Assembly (NCBI RefSeq): GCF_001942625.1
Contig: NZ_MLCL01000089.1
Location: 186,001-250,000 of the forward strand
From: Mycobacterium syngnathidarum
GTDB lineage: Bacteria; Actinomycetota; Actinomycetes; Mycobacteriales; Mycobacteriaceae
Direction: 5' to 3'
Length of the DNA stretch: 64,000 bases
A model generated the notes under the pieces. The model was not told the DNA's origin and made no database searches. It saw nothing but the letters and a program-made list of their open reading frames with translations. Shown in pieces: positions 35,107-43,659 of the stretch. The stretch's first letter is position 1, and every line of letters begins with the position of its first letter. The translations under genes were made by a program, and so were the position numbers.

Positions 35107-36012
35107 ATGACCCGCACCGAAGGCGACAGCTGGGATCTCGCCACCAGCGTCGGGGCCACCGCGACCGGTGTCGCGGCGTCACGCGCCCTGGCCAGCAAGC
35201 AAACCGACCCGCTGATCACCGATCCATACGCCGACGCACTCGTACGCGCGGTGGGTCTGGAACACAGCATCCGACTCGCCGACGGTGAGGTGTGCGTCGA
35301 GGGCGACGTGATGCTCGACCGGCAGCGGATGTGCGAGCAGATCGCGGTCCGCACCCGGTTCTTCGACGATTTCTTCCTGGCAGCCGGTGCGGCCGGGATC
35401 GGCCAGGCCGTGATCCTGGCCGCGGGCCTGGACACTCGCGCTTACCGGCTCGCCTGGCCTGCCGGCACCGTGGTATTCGAGGTGGACCAGCCGGCGGTGC
35501 TGGAGTTCAAGACCCGCACCCTGGCCGACCTCGGCGCCACCCCGGCAGCCGAGCTGCACACTGTGCCGGTCGATCTGCGCGATGACTGGCCGAAAGCCCT
35601 GCGTGACAACGGCTTCGATCCAGCGGTTCCGACCGCTTGGATCGCCGAAGGTCTGCTCATCTACCTTCCCCCGGAAGCTCAGGATCGGTTGCTCGACAAC
35701 ATCACCGTGCTCAGCGCCCCGGGCAGCCGGCTGGCGACCGAACACATGGACGCCGCAATGCTTACCGAGAAGTGGACCGAGCGGGTCAGCCAGTGGTCCA
35801 AGAAGGTCGGGTCCGACGTGGATCTGAAGGACCTGTTCTATTCCGGCGAGCGCACCGCGGTCCGTGACCACCTCACCCCCCAGGGGTGGAACGTCACGGT
35901 GCAGTCCAGCCGGGCGGCGTACGAGTCGCACGGCTTCGACTTTCCCGAGGAGCTCGCCGATCTCGCGGGAGACTCTGGTTATCTGTCAGCAACCCTGAAG
36001 GCATCGAACTAG
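35107..36012 (+). CDS. Class I SAM-dependent methyltransferase, TIGR00027 family (copy 3 of 4)
   Basis: 301 aa from ATG 35107, 7 bp after copy 2; upstream in-frame codons lie inside copy 2. Motifs: [66 protein letters not shown] and [17 protein letters not shown]. It is the most divergent of the four, especially at residues 45-75 and in the C-terminal third ([19 protein letters not shown]). It is probably co-transcribed with its neighbours. The substrate is unknown. Confidence 0.9.
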   Translation: MTRTEGDSWDLATSVGATATGVAASRALASKQTDPLITDPYADALVRAVGLEHSIRLADGEVCVEGDVMLDRQRMCEQIAVRTRFFDDFFLAAGAAGIGQAVILAAGLDTRAYRLAWPAGTVVFEVDQPAVLEFKTRTLADLGATPAAELHTVPVDLRDDWPKALRDNGFDPAVPTAWIAEGLLIYLPPEAQDRLLDNITVLSAPGSRLATEHMDAAMLTEKWTERVSQWSKKVGSDVDLKDLFYSGERTAVRDHLTPQGWNVTVQSSRAAYESHGFDFPEELADLAGDSGYLSATLKASN

Positions 36013-36030
36013 ACAGTCGGGAGGCGCACG

Positions 36031-36951
36031 ATGGCACGTACCGATGGCGACAGCTGGGACCTGGCCTCCAGCGTCGGCGCGACCGCAACGATGGTGGCGA
36101 CGGGGCGGGCGATCGCCAGCCGGGATTCCCACGGCCTGATCGACGATCCGTTCGCCGCACCGTTGGTCCGCGCGGTGGGCATCGAGGTGTTCACCAAGAT
36201 GGTCGACGGTGAGCTGAGTCTGGAGGCACTGACTCAGCTGGCACCGGACGCCGCTGAGCGGGCCCGTTCCAACATCGACGAGATGGCCGTGCGGACCAGG
36301 TTCTTCGATGATTTCTTCGGTGCGGCCGGTGAGTCCGGCATCCGGCAGGCGGTGATCCTGGCCTCCGGGCTGGATTCGCGTGCGTACCGGCTGCCGTGGC
36401 CCGAGGGCACCGTGGTCTATGAGATCGACCAGCCCGAGGTGATCGAGTTCAAGACGCGCACGCTGGCCGGTCTGGGTGCCGAACCCACGGCACAACGGCG
36501 GACCGTACCGATCGACCTGCGCGAGGACTGGCCGGCTGCTCTGCGGGCAGCGGGGTTTGATCCGGCCGCTCCGACCGCCTGGTGCGCCGAAGGGTTGTTG
36601 ATCTACCTGCCGCCGGAGGCGCAGGACCGGTTGTTCGACAACATCGCCGCGCTCAGCGCGCCGGGCAGTGCGGTGGCCACCGAGTTCGTGCCGGGGCTCA
36701 AGGACTTCGACCCGGAAAAGGCCCGCGCCGCCACCTCGATGTTCAACCAGATCGGGTTGAACATGGACATGCCGTCGTTGATCTATCACGGCGAGAGGCA
36801 TTCGGCTGCCGACTATTTGAGTGCCAAGGGCTGGCAGATGACGGGCGTGGCGCGTTCGGAGCTGTTCGTCCGCCACGGCCTGCCAGTTCCCGCCCACGAC
36901 GACAACGACCCGATGGGCGAAATCGTCTACATCAGCGGCACTGTGAACTGA
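36031..36951 (+). CDS. Class I SAM-dependent methyltransferase, TIGR00027 family (copy 4 of 4)
   Basis: 306 aa. Motifs: [79 protein letters not shown] and [19 protein letters not shown]. It is closest to copy 1 in the N-terminal half. The start ATG 36031 follows GGGAGG. It ends 6 bp before the convergent DUF3830 gene. The tandem array suggests recent duplication followed by divergence of the C-terminal substrate region. Confidence 0.9.
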   Translation: MARTDGDSWDLASSVGATATMVATGRAIASRDSHGLIDDPFAAPLVRAVGIEVFTKMVDGELSLEALTQLAPDAAERARSNIDEMAVRTRFFDDFFGAAGESGIRQAVILASGLDSRAYRLPWPEGTVVYEIDQPEVIEFKTRTLAGLGAEPTAQRRTVPIDLREDWPAALRAAGFDPAAPTAWCAEGLLIYLPPEAQDRLFDNIAALSAPGSAVATEFVPGLKDFDPEKARAATSMFNQIGLNMDMPSLIYHGERHSAADYLSAKGWQMTGVARSELFVRHGLPVPAHDDNDPMGEIVYISGTVN

Positions 36952-36957
36952 GCGCCG

Positions 36958-37455
36958 TCAGGAGACCCTGGCAAAGCGCAGGGTCTCGCCCCTGGCTCCA
37001 CCCATCCACAGGTCCTGGCACGCTGCCGCCATGTCGTCGAGCCCGTCGATGATCTCGCCGAACACGTTACCGGGCACCCAGCCCTGGTCGCCGTTGATCA
37101 GCAGGTTGTTGCGACCGTAGAACAGCGCCAGGTCCACGATCGCGCCGGTGGTTCCCGTGCCGGCGCTGTCCTCGTATCCGTACGCGGGGTTGCCCAGATC
37201 GTCGGAGTCGAACGAGAACCAGCACAGGTCGCCCGGTATCGGGGTGACAGTGGTGTTCTCTTTGCCGGGGTCGGAGCCGAATGCCGGTAGCAGCGTGTAG
37301 ATCTCGTTGCGGGCGTACTTGCCGTGGAACACCTGCGCGGCCAGCGGCAGGGCGTCCCACACGGCGGCGCAGGTGCGCGGCGCCGCTTCGTCGAGAAGCC
37401 TGGCGACGCAACTGACTCCGCGTTTGTCCAGCGACACCGTGATCAACCGGCTCAT
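36958..37455 (-). CDS. DUF3830 family protein (cyclophilin-like fold)
   Basis: 165 aa from ATG 37455, overlapping the amidase stop as ATGA and preceded by GAGGAGG. Family features: AAVWDALPLAAQVFHGKYARNEIY region, TPIPGDLCWFSFDSDD, LALFYGRNNLLINGDQGWVPGN. DUF3830 proteins are small, of unknown function, with a cyclophilin-like fold in the solved member. They recur beside amidases and Asp/Glu racemase-superfamily genes, as here, which suggests a shared catabolic pathway. It is the last gene of the dehydrogenase-amidase-DUF3830 operon. Confidence 0.82.
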   Translation of the reverse strand: MSRLITVSLDKRGVSCVARLLDEAAPRTCAAVWDALPLAAQVFHGKYARNEIYTLLPAFGSDPGKENTTVTPIPGDLCWFSFDSDDLGNPAYGYEDSAGTGTTGAIVDLALFYGRNNLLINGDQGWVPGNVFGEIIDGLDDMAAACQDLWMGGARGETLRFARVS

Positions 37456-38861
37456 GCAACCTCCTCGGTGAGCAGCACCGGCACCCGGCGGTGCCAGTCC
37501 GTGGCGTCCTGGTAGACCTGCCCGGCGCGGAGCACCAGCGCATCGGCGTGGCGCGGTCCCACGATCTGCAGCCCGACGGGCAGGCCGGCCGTGGTGAACC
37601 CGCACGGCACCGAAAGTGCGGGCTGCTGAGTCAGATTGAACGGGTAGGTGTAGGGCGTCCAGCTCGTCCAATCCGGTGAGGTCGAACCGTCGGGCACATC
37701 CTGGCCGACCGGAAACGCGGTCAGCGGCAGCGTCGGGGTGACGAGGAGGTCGTAGGCCTGGTGGAACCTGCCCATCAGCTCGCCGAGCTTCATCCGGACA
37801 GCGGTCGCGTCGAGGTAGTCCGACGCGGTGAAGCCCGCCCCGGTCGTGGCCGTACGGCGCAGGCCGGGATCCAGACGCTCGGCGGCCGGGCCGGTCAGCT
37901 TGCCTTCCAACACCTTTGCCTCGCCGGCGAACCACAGCACGTGGAAGGCGTGCACCGGGTCGGTGAAGCCGGGGTCCACCTGCTCGACGTGGGCGCCCGC
38001 CGCCGCGAGCACGTCCACCGCGGCGCGCACCGCGGCGTCGACCTCGGGATCGTTGGCACCGAAGCCGAGGTTCGGCGAATAGGCGATGCGCAGTCCGGCG
38101 ATTCCCCCGCTGAGGGCGGCCCCGAATGACGAACTCGGAGAGGGCATCGCCGACCAGTCTCGCGCGTCGAACCCGGTGATCACGTCCAGTAATGCGGCAA
38201 CGTCGGCGACCGTGCGGGCCATCGGGCCGGCGTGCGAGAGCGTGCCGAACGGGCTGGGTGGATACAGCGGAATCAGGCCGTAGGTGGGTTTGAGTGCGAC
38301 GGTGCCGGTGAACGCGGCGGGGATGCGCACGGAACCGCCGCCGTCGGTGCCGACCGACCACGGGCCCATTCCGAGTGCCACAGCGGCCGCGCTTCCCCCG
38401 CTCGATCCGCCTGCGGTCATGGCGGGATTCCACGGGTTTGCGGTCACCCCGTAACGCGGGGAGTCGGTGACGCCCTTCCACGAGAACTCCGGTGTGGTGG
38501 TCTTTCCGAGCAGCACCGCACCGGATTCGCGCAGCCGGGCCGCACTGGGCGCATCCTCCTGCCAGGGGCCTGCGTCGTCGATGAGCCAGCTGCCACGTAG
38601 GGTCGGCCAGCCCGCGGTCCACAGCGCATCCTTTATCGAGGTCGGGACTCCGTCGGCCGGGCCGAGGGGATCGCCTGCATACCAACGCTTTTCGGATCTC
38701 CGCGCGCAGGCCAGCGCATTGTCGGGATCGACGAGCACAAAGGCGTTCACCGCATCGTCGTGTCGGTCGATGGCGCGCAGGGCCTCCTCGGTGGCCTCCA
38801 CCGGAGATATCGTCTTGGCGCGGTAGGCCTCAACCAACTCGACCGCCTGCGGGATGCTCAC
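37452..38861 (-). CDS. Amidase (amidase-signature family)
   Basis: 469 aa from GTG 38861, overlapping the upstream dehydrogenase stop as GTGA. The Ser-cisSer-Lys triad is visible: Lys in PTSIKDAL, cis-Ser in AGGSSGGSAAAVA, nucleophile Ser in GTDGGGSVRIPA. It hydrolyses an amide or urethane bond in the cytosol, releasing ammonia. It is not GatA, because gatB and gatC are absent and the context is catabolic. Flanking genes (D-2-hydroxyacid dehydrogenase, DUF3830, racemase-superfamily enzymes, importer) suggest that it processes an imported carboxylic acid amide. Confidence 0.9.
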   Translation of the reverse strand: MSIPQAVELVEAYRAKTISPVEATEEALRAIDRHDDAVNAFVLVDPDNALACARRSEKRWYAGDPLGPADGVPTSIKDALWTAGWPTLRGSWLIDDAGPWQEDAPSAARLRESGAVLLGKTTTPEFSWKGVTDSPRYGVTANPWNPAMTAGGSSGGSAAAVALGMGPWSVGTDGGGSVRIPAAFTGTVALKPTYGLIPLYPPSPFGTLSHAGPMARTVADVAALLDVITGFDARDWSAMPSPSSSFGAALSGGIAGLRIAYSPNLGFGANDPEVDAAVRAAVDVLAAAGAHVEQVDPGFTDPVHAFHVLWFAGEAKVLEGKLTGPAAERLDPGLRRTATTGAGFTASDYLDATAVRMKLGELMGRFHQAYDLLVTPTLPLTAFPVGQDVPDGSTSPDWTSWTPYTYPFNLTQQPALSVPCGFTTAGLPVGLQIVGPRHADALVLRAGQVYQDATDWHRRVPVLLTEEVA

Positions 38862-39841
38862 CGCACATCCCCCGGCACGTACCCCAGCGTCTTGTCCACC
38901 ACGTTCAGCAGCGGCTGCCCGGCCAGCCAGCGGCGCGCATTGTCGGTGAACTGCGCCGCCAGGATGTCACGAAAGCCGACGACGTCGCCGGACATGTGCG
39001 CGGTGACGACGGCACCGGGCGCGTCCCACAACGGGTGTTCGGCCGGTAGCGGTTCGGTACTGAACACGTCGAGGGTGGCTCCGCCGATGCGGTGCTCGGT
39101 CAACGCGGCAAGCAGTGCGTCCTCGTCGACGATCGGGCCACGCGCGATATTGACAAGGTGCGCATCGGATTTCATCGCCTTCAGCACGGTCGCGTCGACG
39201 AGTCCCTCGGTCGCCGGGGTGAGCGGCGCGGCCAGCACCAGGTGATCGCACCAACCGACGGCCTCGGCCAGCTCGGCAGTGGCCACCACGGTTCCGAAAT
39301 CCGGATCCTCGTCGACCGCCACGCGCCCGGCGCCCCGCACGGACAGGCCGGCCGCGCGCAGCAGACGCGCGATCTCGCGGCCGATGCCGCCGGTCCCGAC
39401 CACGAGGGCGTTCGCGCCCGTGATACTGCGAGTCTCCCGGTAGCTCCACTCATGACGCCTTTGGTGGTCGTGGCTGGCCTGGCTGCCCTTGGCATGGGCG
39501 ATGACTGCGCCGAGCACGTATTCGGCTATGGGACGGTCGAATACGCCGCGGGCGTTGGTGACCACGACGTCGGACTCCCGCAACCCGTCGAACAGCAAGG
39601 TGTCGACGCCGGCCGCCGCGATGTGGATCCACTCGAGGGTGTCCGCGCATTCCCATGCCTCACGCAGTGCGGTGGAGAAGTAATCCCACAGCAGCACCGC
39701 CCGAGCGCCCGTGACGGCCTGCTTCAGCCCGGCGGCGTCGCAGTAGCGGAACTCCGCGTCCACGTCGGCCAGCCCCGGCACCCGGTCGCTCTCACGCTCG
39801 CACAACACCGCGATCACGGGGCGGGCTGCGAGAGGCGGCAT
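38858..39841 (-). CDS. D-2-hydroxyacid dehydrogenase
   Basis: 327 aa. The NAD-binding Rossmann motif is VVGTGGIGREIARLLRAAG at about residue 145. The catalytic Arg is in VNIARGPIVDEDAL, and the Glu/His pair is around DVFSTEPLPAEHPLW and AHMSGD. It belongs to the SerA-like family and oxidises or reduces a 2-hydroxy/2-keto acid with NAD(P). It is the first gene of the minus-strand operon and is divergent from the racemase genes across the palindrome at 39870-39883. A similar gene (serA2) lies at the equivalent M. tuberculosis locus. The substrate is unknown. Confidence 0.88.
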   Translation of the reverse strand: MPPLAARPVIAVLCERESDRVPGLADVDAEFRYCDAAGLKQAVTGARAVLLWDYFSTALREAWECADTLEWIHIAAAGVDTLLFDGLRESDVVVTNARGVFDRPIAEYVLGAVIAHAKGSQASHDHQRRHEWSYRETRSITGANALVVGTGGIGREIARLLRAAGLSVRGAGRVAVDEDPDFGTVVATAELAEAVGWCDHLVLAAPLTPATEGLVDATVLKAMKSDAHLVNIARGPIVDEDALLAALTEHRIGGATLDVFSTEPLPAEHPLWDAPGAVVTAHMSGDVVGFRDILAAQFTDNARRWLAGQPLLNVVDKTLGYVPGDVR

Positions 39842-39869
39842 CGTTCCGAGGCTAGGAACGCATTCGTAT

Positions 39870-39883
39870 GATTGTCAACAATC
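39870..39883. promoter_or_regulatory. Candidate GntR (FCD-type) operator at the divergent promoter
   Basis: GATTGTCAACAATC has perfect 6-bp arms with a 2-nt centre. It contains TTGT-CA-ACAA, the usual core of FadR-type GntR operators. It lies 29 bp before the dehydrogenase start on one side and 31 bp before the first racemase-like gene on the other. The GntR gene is third in the plus-strand operon. Confidence 0.65.
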
Positions 39884-39914
39884 TGTTGCCGGTTTGCCCC
39901 CTCGGCCTCACACT

Positions 39915-40658
39915 ATGGACATGACGCTCGAGGATGTCGTTCCTCCCCCACCGTTGCAGCAGGTGGGGATCGGCGTTGTGACGCCTCACGACTTCGCGCT
40001 CGACCGCGAACTGTGGCGCTGGGTGCCCAATGACGTCAGCCTGTACGTCACCCGGTTGCGGTACGCCCCGATGCAGGTGACGGTCGACATGGCGGTGCAT
40101 GTCTCCGAACCCGAGCAGGTCGAGGCCGGTGCCGCGAACGTGCTCGCGGTCTCACCGTTGGTGACGGCGTATGCATGTACCGCGGGAAGCTTCGTCAAAG
40201 GCATGGCCGGTGAAGCCGCCTTGGTCACGGCGATGCGGGCCGCCGGAGCCCCTGCTGCCGTGACCACCAGCGGCTCCATGCTCGCCGCACTCCGCCACCT
40301 CGGGGTGCGAACGGTCGCGACCGTGACGCCCTACACCGCCGACCTGACGAGCGGGCTGACCAGTTATCTGATGGAGGCCGGTATCGAGGTGGCCGCCACC
40401 GCGGGCCTGGGAATGACATCGCGGATCTGGGCGGTTCCGTACCGCACCACGGCCGAGTTGGTCTGTGCCACCGACTGTTCGGATGCGCAGGCCATCGTCA
40501 TCAGCTGCACGAACCTGCCGACCTACGATCTGATCGCCCCGCTGGAGCGTGAATTGGGCAAACCGGTGGTCACCGCCAACCAGGTGACCATGTGGGCGGC
40601 CCTGGCGGTGGCCGGGCGCAAAGCCGTCGGCCCCGGTCAGCGGCTGCTGGAAACCTGA
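39915..40658 (+). CDS. Maleate isomerase / arylmalonate decarboxylase family protein (two-Cys form)
   Basis: 247 aa from ATG 39915 (ATG 39921 also possible). It belongs to the Asp/Glu/hydantoin racemase superfamily. Both catalytic Cys of the maleate isomerase type are present: YACTAGSF in the first half and ISCTNLPTYD in the second. PVVTANQVTMWAALA is the conserved segment after the second Cys. Likely chemistry is cis-trans isomerisation, racemisation or decarboxylation of a small dicarboxylate. It is the first gene of a plus-strand operon with a second family member and a GntR regulator. Confidence 0.85.
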   Translation: MDMTLEDVVPPPPLQQVGIGVVTPHDFALDRELWRWVPNDVSLYVTRLRYAPMQVTVDMAVHVSEPEQVEAGAANVLAVSPLVTAYACTAGSFVKGMAGEAALVTAMRAAGAPAAVTTSGSMLAALRHLGVRTVATVTPYTADLTSGLTSYLMEAGIEVAATAGLGMTSRIWAVPYRTTAELVCATDCSDAQAIVISCTNLPTYDLIAPLERELGKPVVTANQVTMWAALAVAGRKAVGPGQRLLET

Positions 40659-40683
40659 ACGCAGACAAGCGAAAGGAGACTGC

Positions 40684-41403
40684 ATGGCGACGGTGGGGAT
40701 CCTCTATCCCGGCCACAGCGCCGAGGACGACTTCGGTGCACTGCAGGCACGCCTGCCTGGGACGCTGCGCCTGCCGGTGGCGATCACCTCGGTCGGCGAG
40801 GATGCACATCGTGTCGACGCCCTCCTCGACCTCGGCCGCACCGAACGCCTCGCCGACGGGGTGGCCCGCCTGGGCCCGTCCCGTCCGGACTCGATGATGT
40901 GGGCTTGTACCTCAGGCAGTTTCGTCTTCGGCCGCGACGGTGCCCGACGCCAGGCCGACGCGGTGTCTGCCGCTTCGGGCGTCCCCGCATCGTCGACATC
41001 GATCGCATTCGTAGATGCTTTGCGGCACCTGGACATCCACCGCGTATCGGTGGCCGCCTCGTATCCCGAGGATGTCGCGGCACACTTCGTCGCTTTTCTG
41101 TCCGGCGGCGGAGTCAACGTGGTCTCGATCGGCAGCCACGGCATCATCACCGCGGCGGAAGTGGGCCGGCTGGAGCAGGCCGAGGTGCTCGCGATGGTCC
41201 GGGCGGCCGACCACCCCGACGCCGAGGCCGTCCTGGTGCCCGACACCGCCATGCACACAATGAGTTTCATCGACCGACTGGAATCCGCCGTCGGAAAACC
41301 GGTCCTCACCGCAAATCAGGTCACGGTGTGGAAAGGCCTGCAGCTGATCGGCCCGGTGCCGGCGCTCCCCGGGATGGGCCGGCTGTTCGGAGCGCAACTG
41401 TGA
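40684..41403 (+). CDS. Asp/Glu racemase-superfamily protein (first Cys kept, second lost)
   Basis: 239 aa, related to the preceding gene over its whole length. The first catalytic Cys is present (MWACTSGSF) and the closing segment PVLTANQVTVWKGLQ is conserved. At the second site the Cys is replaced: LVPDTAMHTMS in place of ISCTNLPTYD. Arylmalonate decarboxylases keep only the second Cys, so this is the reverse pattern. It may be a one-base enzyme, or it may work together with its neighbour. The start ATG 40684 follows AAAGGAG. Its stop overlaps the GntR start as GTGA. Confidence 0.85.
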   Translation: MATVGILYPGHSAEDDFGALQARLPGTLRLPVAITSVGEDAHRVDALLDLGRTERLADGVARLGPSRPDSMMWACTSGSFVFGRDGARRQADAVSAASGVPASSTSIAFVDALRHLDIHRVSVAASYPEDVAAHFVAFLSGGGVNVVSIGSHGIITAAEVGRLEQAEVLAMVRAADHPDAEAVLVPDTAMHTMSFIDRLESAVGKPVLTANQVTVWKGLQLIGPVPALPGMGRLFGAQL

Positions 41404-42056
41404 CCGACTTCATCACCCCCGTCGAGCAGGAGTCGACGCCGAGCATCGTCGCCGAGAAGCTCCGGCAGGCCATCGCGTACGGCGAGCTGGTTCCGGGCAC
41501 CCAACTCGGGGAGGCCGAACTCGCGCGCAAGTTCGGAGTCAGCCGCGGGCCCCTGCGGGAAGGCATGCAGCGCCTTACCCAGGAAGGGCTGCTGATCTCG
41601 ATCCGCAACCGCGGAGTGTTCGTCAACAACATGGACACCGGCGAGATTCGCGACATGTACCTGGCCCGCGAGGCGATCGAGCGCACGGCGAGCCGCCAGA
41701 TCCTGCAGGGCGACTATGCGAGCGCCGGGGATGCCTTGCTCGCGATCGTCGACGAGATGGCTGCGGCCGAGGACCTGGACGAGGCCAGCGAGGCCGACAT
41801 GCGCTTCCACGAGTTGCTGGTGGAGCTTGCGGGGAGCCCGCGGCTGTCCCGTCTGCACCAGACGTTCCTGGTGGAAACCAGGATGTGCGTACACGCGCTG
41901 GCCGACACCTACGGCTCCCCCACCGACCGGGTCAGCGAGCATCAGACACTGGCCAGTGCCATCCGGTCCGGCGATGTCGCGTTGACCGACAAGGTGATGC
42001 TGACCCACATGGAGGACGCCGTGGAACGGCTGATCGCCCGGCTACCGGCCGGCTGA
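41400..42056 (+). CDS. GntR family transcriptional regulator (FCD domain)
   Basis: 218 aa from GTG 41400, coupled to the preceding gene. The N-terminal winged helix includes VAEKLRQAIAYGELVPG, ELARKFGVSRGPLREGMQ and EGLLISIRNRGVFV. The C-terminal FCD all-helical ligand domain has metal-type residues, Asp/His in ADMRFHELLVELAG and His in VSEHQTLASAI and MLTHMEDAV. FCD regulators sense small organic acids. The palindrome at 39870-39883 fits as its operator. Its last 15 bp overlap the 3' end of the convergent transporter gene. Confidence 0.9.
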   Translation: MTDFITPVEQESTPSIVAEKLRQAIAYGELVPGTQLGEAELARKFGVSRGPLREGMQRLTQEGLLISIRNRGVFVNNMDTGEIRDMYLAREAIERTASRQILQGDYASAGDALLAIVDEMAAAEDLDEASEADMRFHELLVELAGSPRLSRLHQTFLVETRMCVHALADTYGSPTDRVSEHQTLASAIRSGDVALTDKVMLTHMEDAVERLIARLPAG

Positions 42057-43478
42057 CCCTGCCGACGCGTCGGCCTCGGTGTCGTAATCCAGCTGTGCCG
42101 GCGCCTCCGGGGTTCCAGGTATCTCGGTGCCACTGATCGGGCACCGAGCAGTTTCGGGCACCTTGATCAATGCCAGCGCTCCGATGACACACGCGATCAT
42201 CATGTAGTACGCGGGGACCAACTTGTCGCCGGTCAACCCCACCAGCCAGTCGTTGACCGCCGGAGCAGTGCCACCGAATACGGAGGTCGACACGTTGTAG
42301 GCGATCGCGAACCCGGCGTAGCGGACCTGGGTGGGAAACATTGCCGGGAAGGTTGCCGAAATCGTCGACAACTGTGGCACATACAGCAGGCCCAGCACCG
42401 CGAACCCGATGATCGCGCCGACCATGTTCGTCGACATCAACAGGAACGTCGGAATTCCGGCGATGAACAGCCCGACCAGCGAGAACCACCACATCGGTTT
42501 TCGGCCCACCCGATCGGAGATGTAGCCGGCCACCGGCAGGAACACCATCATCGACAACATCCCGATGATGGGGACGATCAGCGAATGACGGCTCGACAGA
42601 CCGATTGTCTGCTCGAGATAGGTCGGCATGTAGGTCAGCAGCGTGTAGTTGACCACGTTGAGCGCGACCACCAGGCCGGCCAATCGCAGGATGGGACCCC
42701 AGTACTCGACGACCAGATCCTTGAGCTCGGACACCGGGCTGCCCTCCCGCTCCCCGCTTTGCTCGAGTTCACGGAAGATCGGCGTGTCCTCCAATTTGGA
42801 CCGCAGGTAAACACCGACGAGGCCGAGTGGGGCGGCAACCAGGAACGGCAAACGCCAACCCCAGGAACCCATCTGATCGTCGCTGAGTAGCACCGAGAAG
42901 CCCAGCATCAACAGCGCGCCGAGCGAGAATCCGGCCAACGTACCGAATTCGAGGAAACTACCGAGGAATCCGCGCCGCCGCGACGGTGCATATTCGGCCA
43001 TGAACGTCGCGGCGCCGCCGTACTCGCCGCCGGTCGAGAATCCCTGAACCATGCGGAGCAGGACCATCAACGCCGGCGCCCACATCCCGATCATGTCGTA
43101 GGACGGGACCAGCCCGACACAGAACGTCGCACCGGCCATCAGGACAATGGTGATGGCCAATACCTGTCGGCGGCCGACTCGATCCCCCAACGGACCCCAC
43201 ACAAATCCGCCCAGGGGGCGCACCAGGAACGAGATGGCGAAGGTGGCCAACGCCAGCAGGGTCGCCTGCTGCGCGTCACCGGGAAAGATGGCCGCCGAAA
43301 TGTAGCCAACGCCGTAGGCGTAGATACCGTAGTCGAACCATTCGGTGGCGTTGCCGATCGCCGATGCGGCAATCGCTCGTCTGAGCACCCCGGGTTCGGG
43401 CGCGTCCGGCTCGGGATCACGGTGGTCGAGGTCTGGTTTGTCGCCGAAGCCCTTCATCGGGCTCTTTCGCGCAGGCAC
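42042..43478 (-). CDS. MFS transporter, metabolite:H+ symporter (ProP-like) family
   Basis: 478 aa from GTG 43478, with GGAGG upstream. Twelve membrane helices are predicted. Signatures of the MHS branch are present: AIGNATEWFDYGIYAYG in helix 1, RPLGGFVWGPLGDRVGRR in the 2-3 loop, RMVQGFSTGGEYGGAATF and GYISDRVGRKPM. Family members import organic acids, betaines or osmolytes with protons. In this context it probably imports the substrate of the amidase/racemase module. It lies convergent to the GntR gene; transcription would need its own promoter. Confidence 0.9.
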   Translation of the reverse strand: MPARKSPMKGFGDKPDLDHRDPEPDAPEPGVLRRAIAASAIGNATEWFDYGIYAYGVGYISAAIFPGDAQQATLLALATFAISFLVRPLGGFVWGPLGDRVGRRQVLAITIVLMAGATFCVGLVPSYDMIGMWAPALMVLLRMVQGFSTGGEYGGAATFMAEYAPSRRRGFLGSFLEFGTLAGFSLGALLMLGFSVLLSDDQMGSWGWRLPFLVAAPLGLVGVYLRSKLEDTPIFRELEQSGEREGSPVSELKDLVVEYWGPILRLAGLVVALNVVNYTLLTYMPTYLEQTIGLSSRHSLIVPIIGMLSMMVFLPVAGYISDRVGRKPMWWFSLVGLFIAGIPTFLLMSTNMVGAIIGFAVLGLLYVPQLSTISATFPAMFPTQVRYAGFAIAYNVSTSVFGGTAPAVNDWLVGLTGDKLVPAYYMMIACVIGALALIKVPETARCPISGTEIPGTPEAPAQLDYDTEADASAGSAGR

Positions 43479-43659
43479 GGTTCCTCCAAGTGTCAGACGA
43501 CACCGCTCCCACCGTGCATTCTCTTACGGCTGGACTGAGCGGATCACCGCAGGACCAGGCCGTCGTCTCGTCGACAATTCATCAGTTGCCAGACCTGACG
43601 TTATCAGCCTTACCGCGTCGCTCCGGGCGCAGTTACCACCTCGTAACCGCCGCCGGGAG

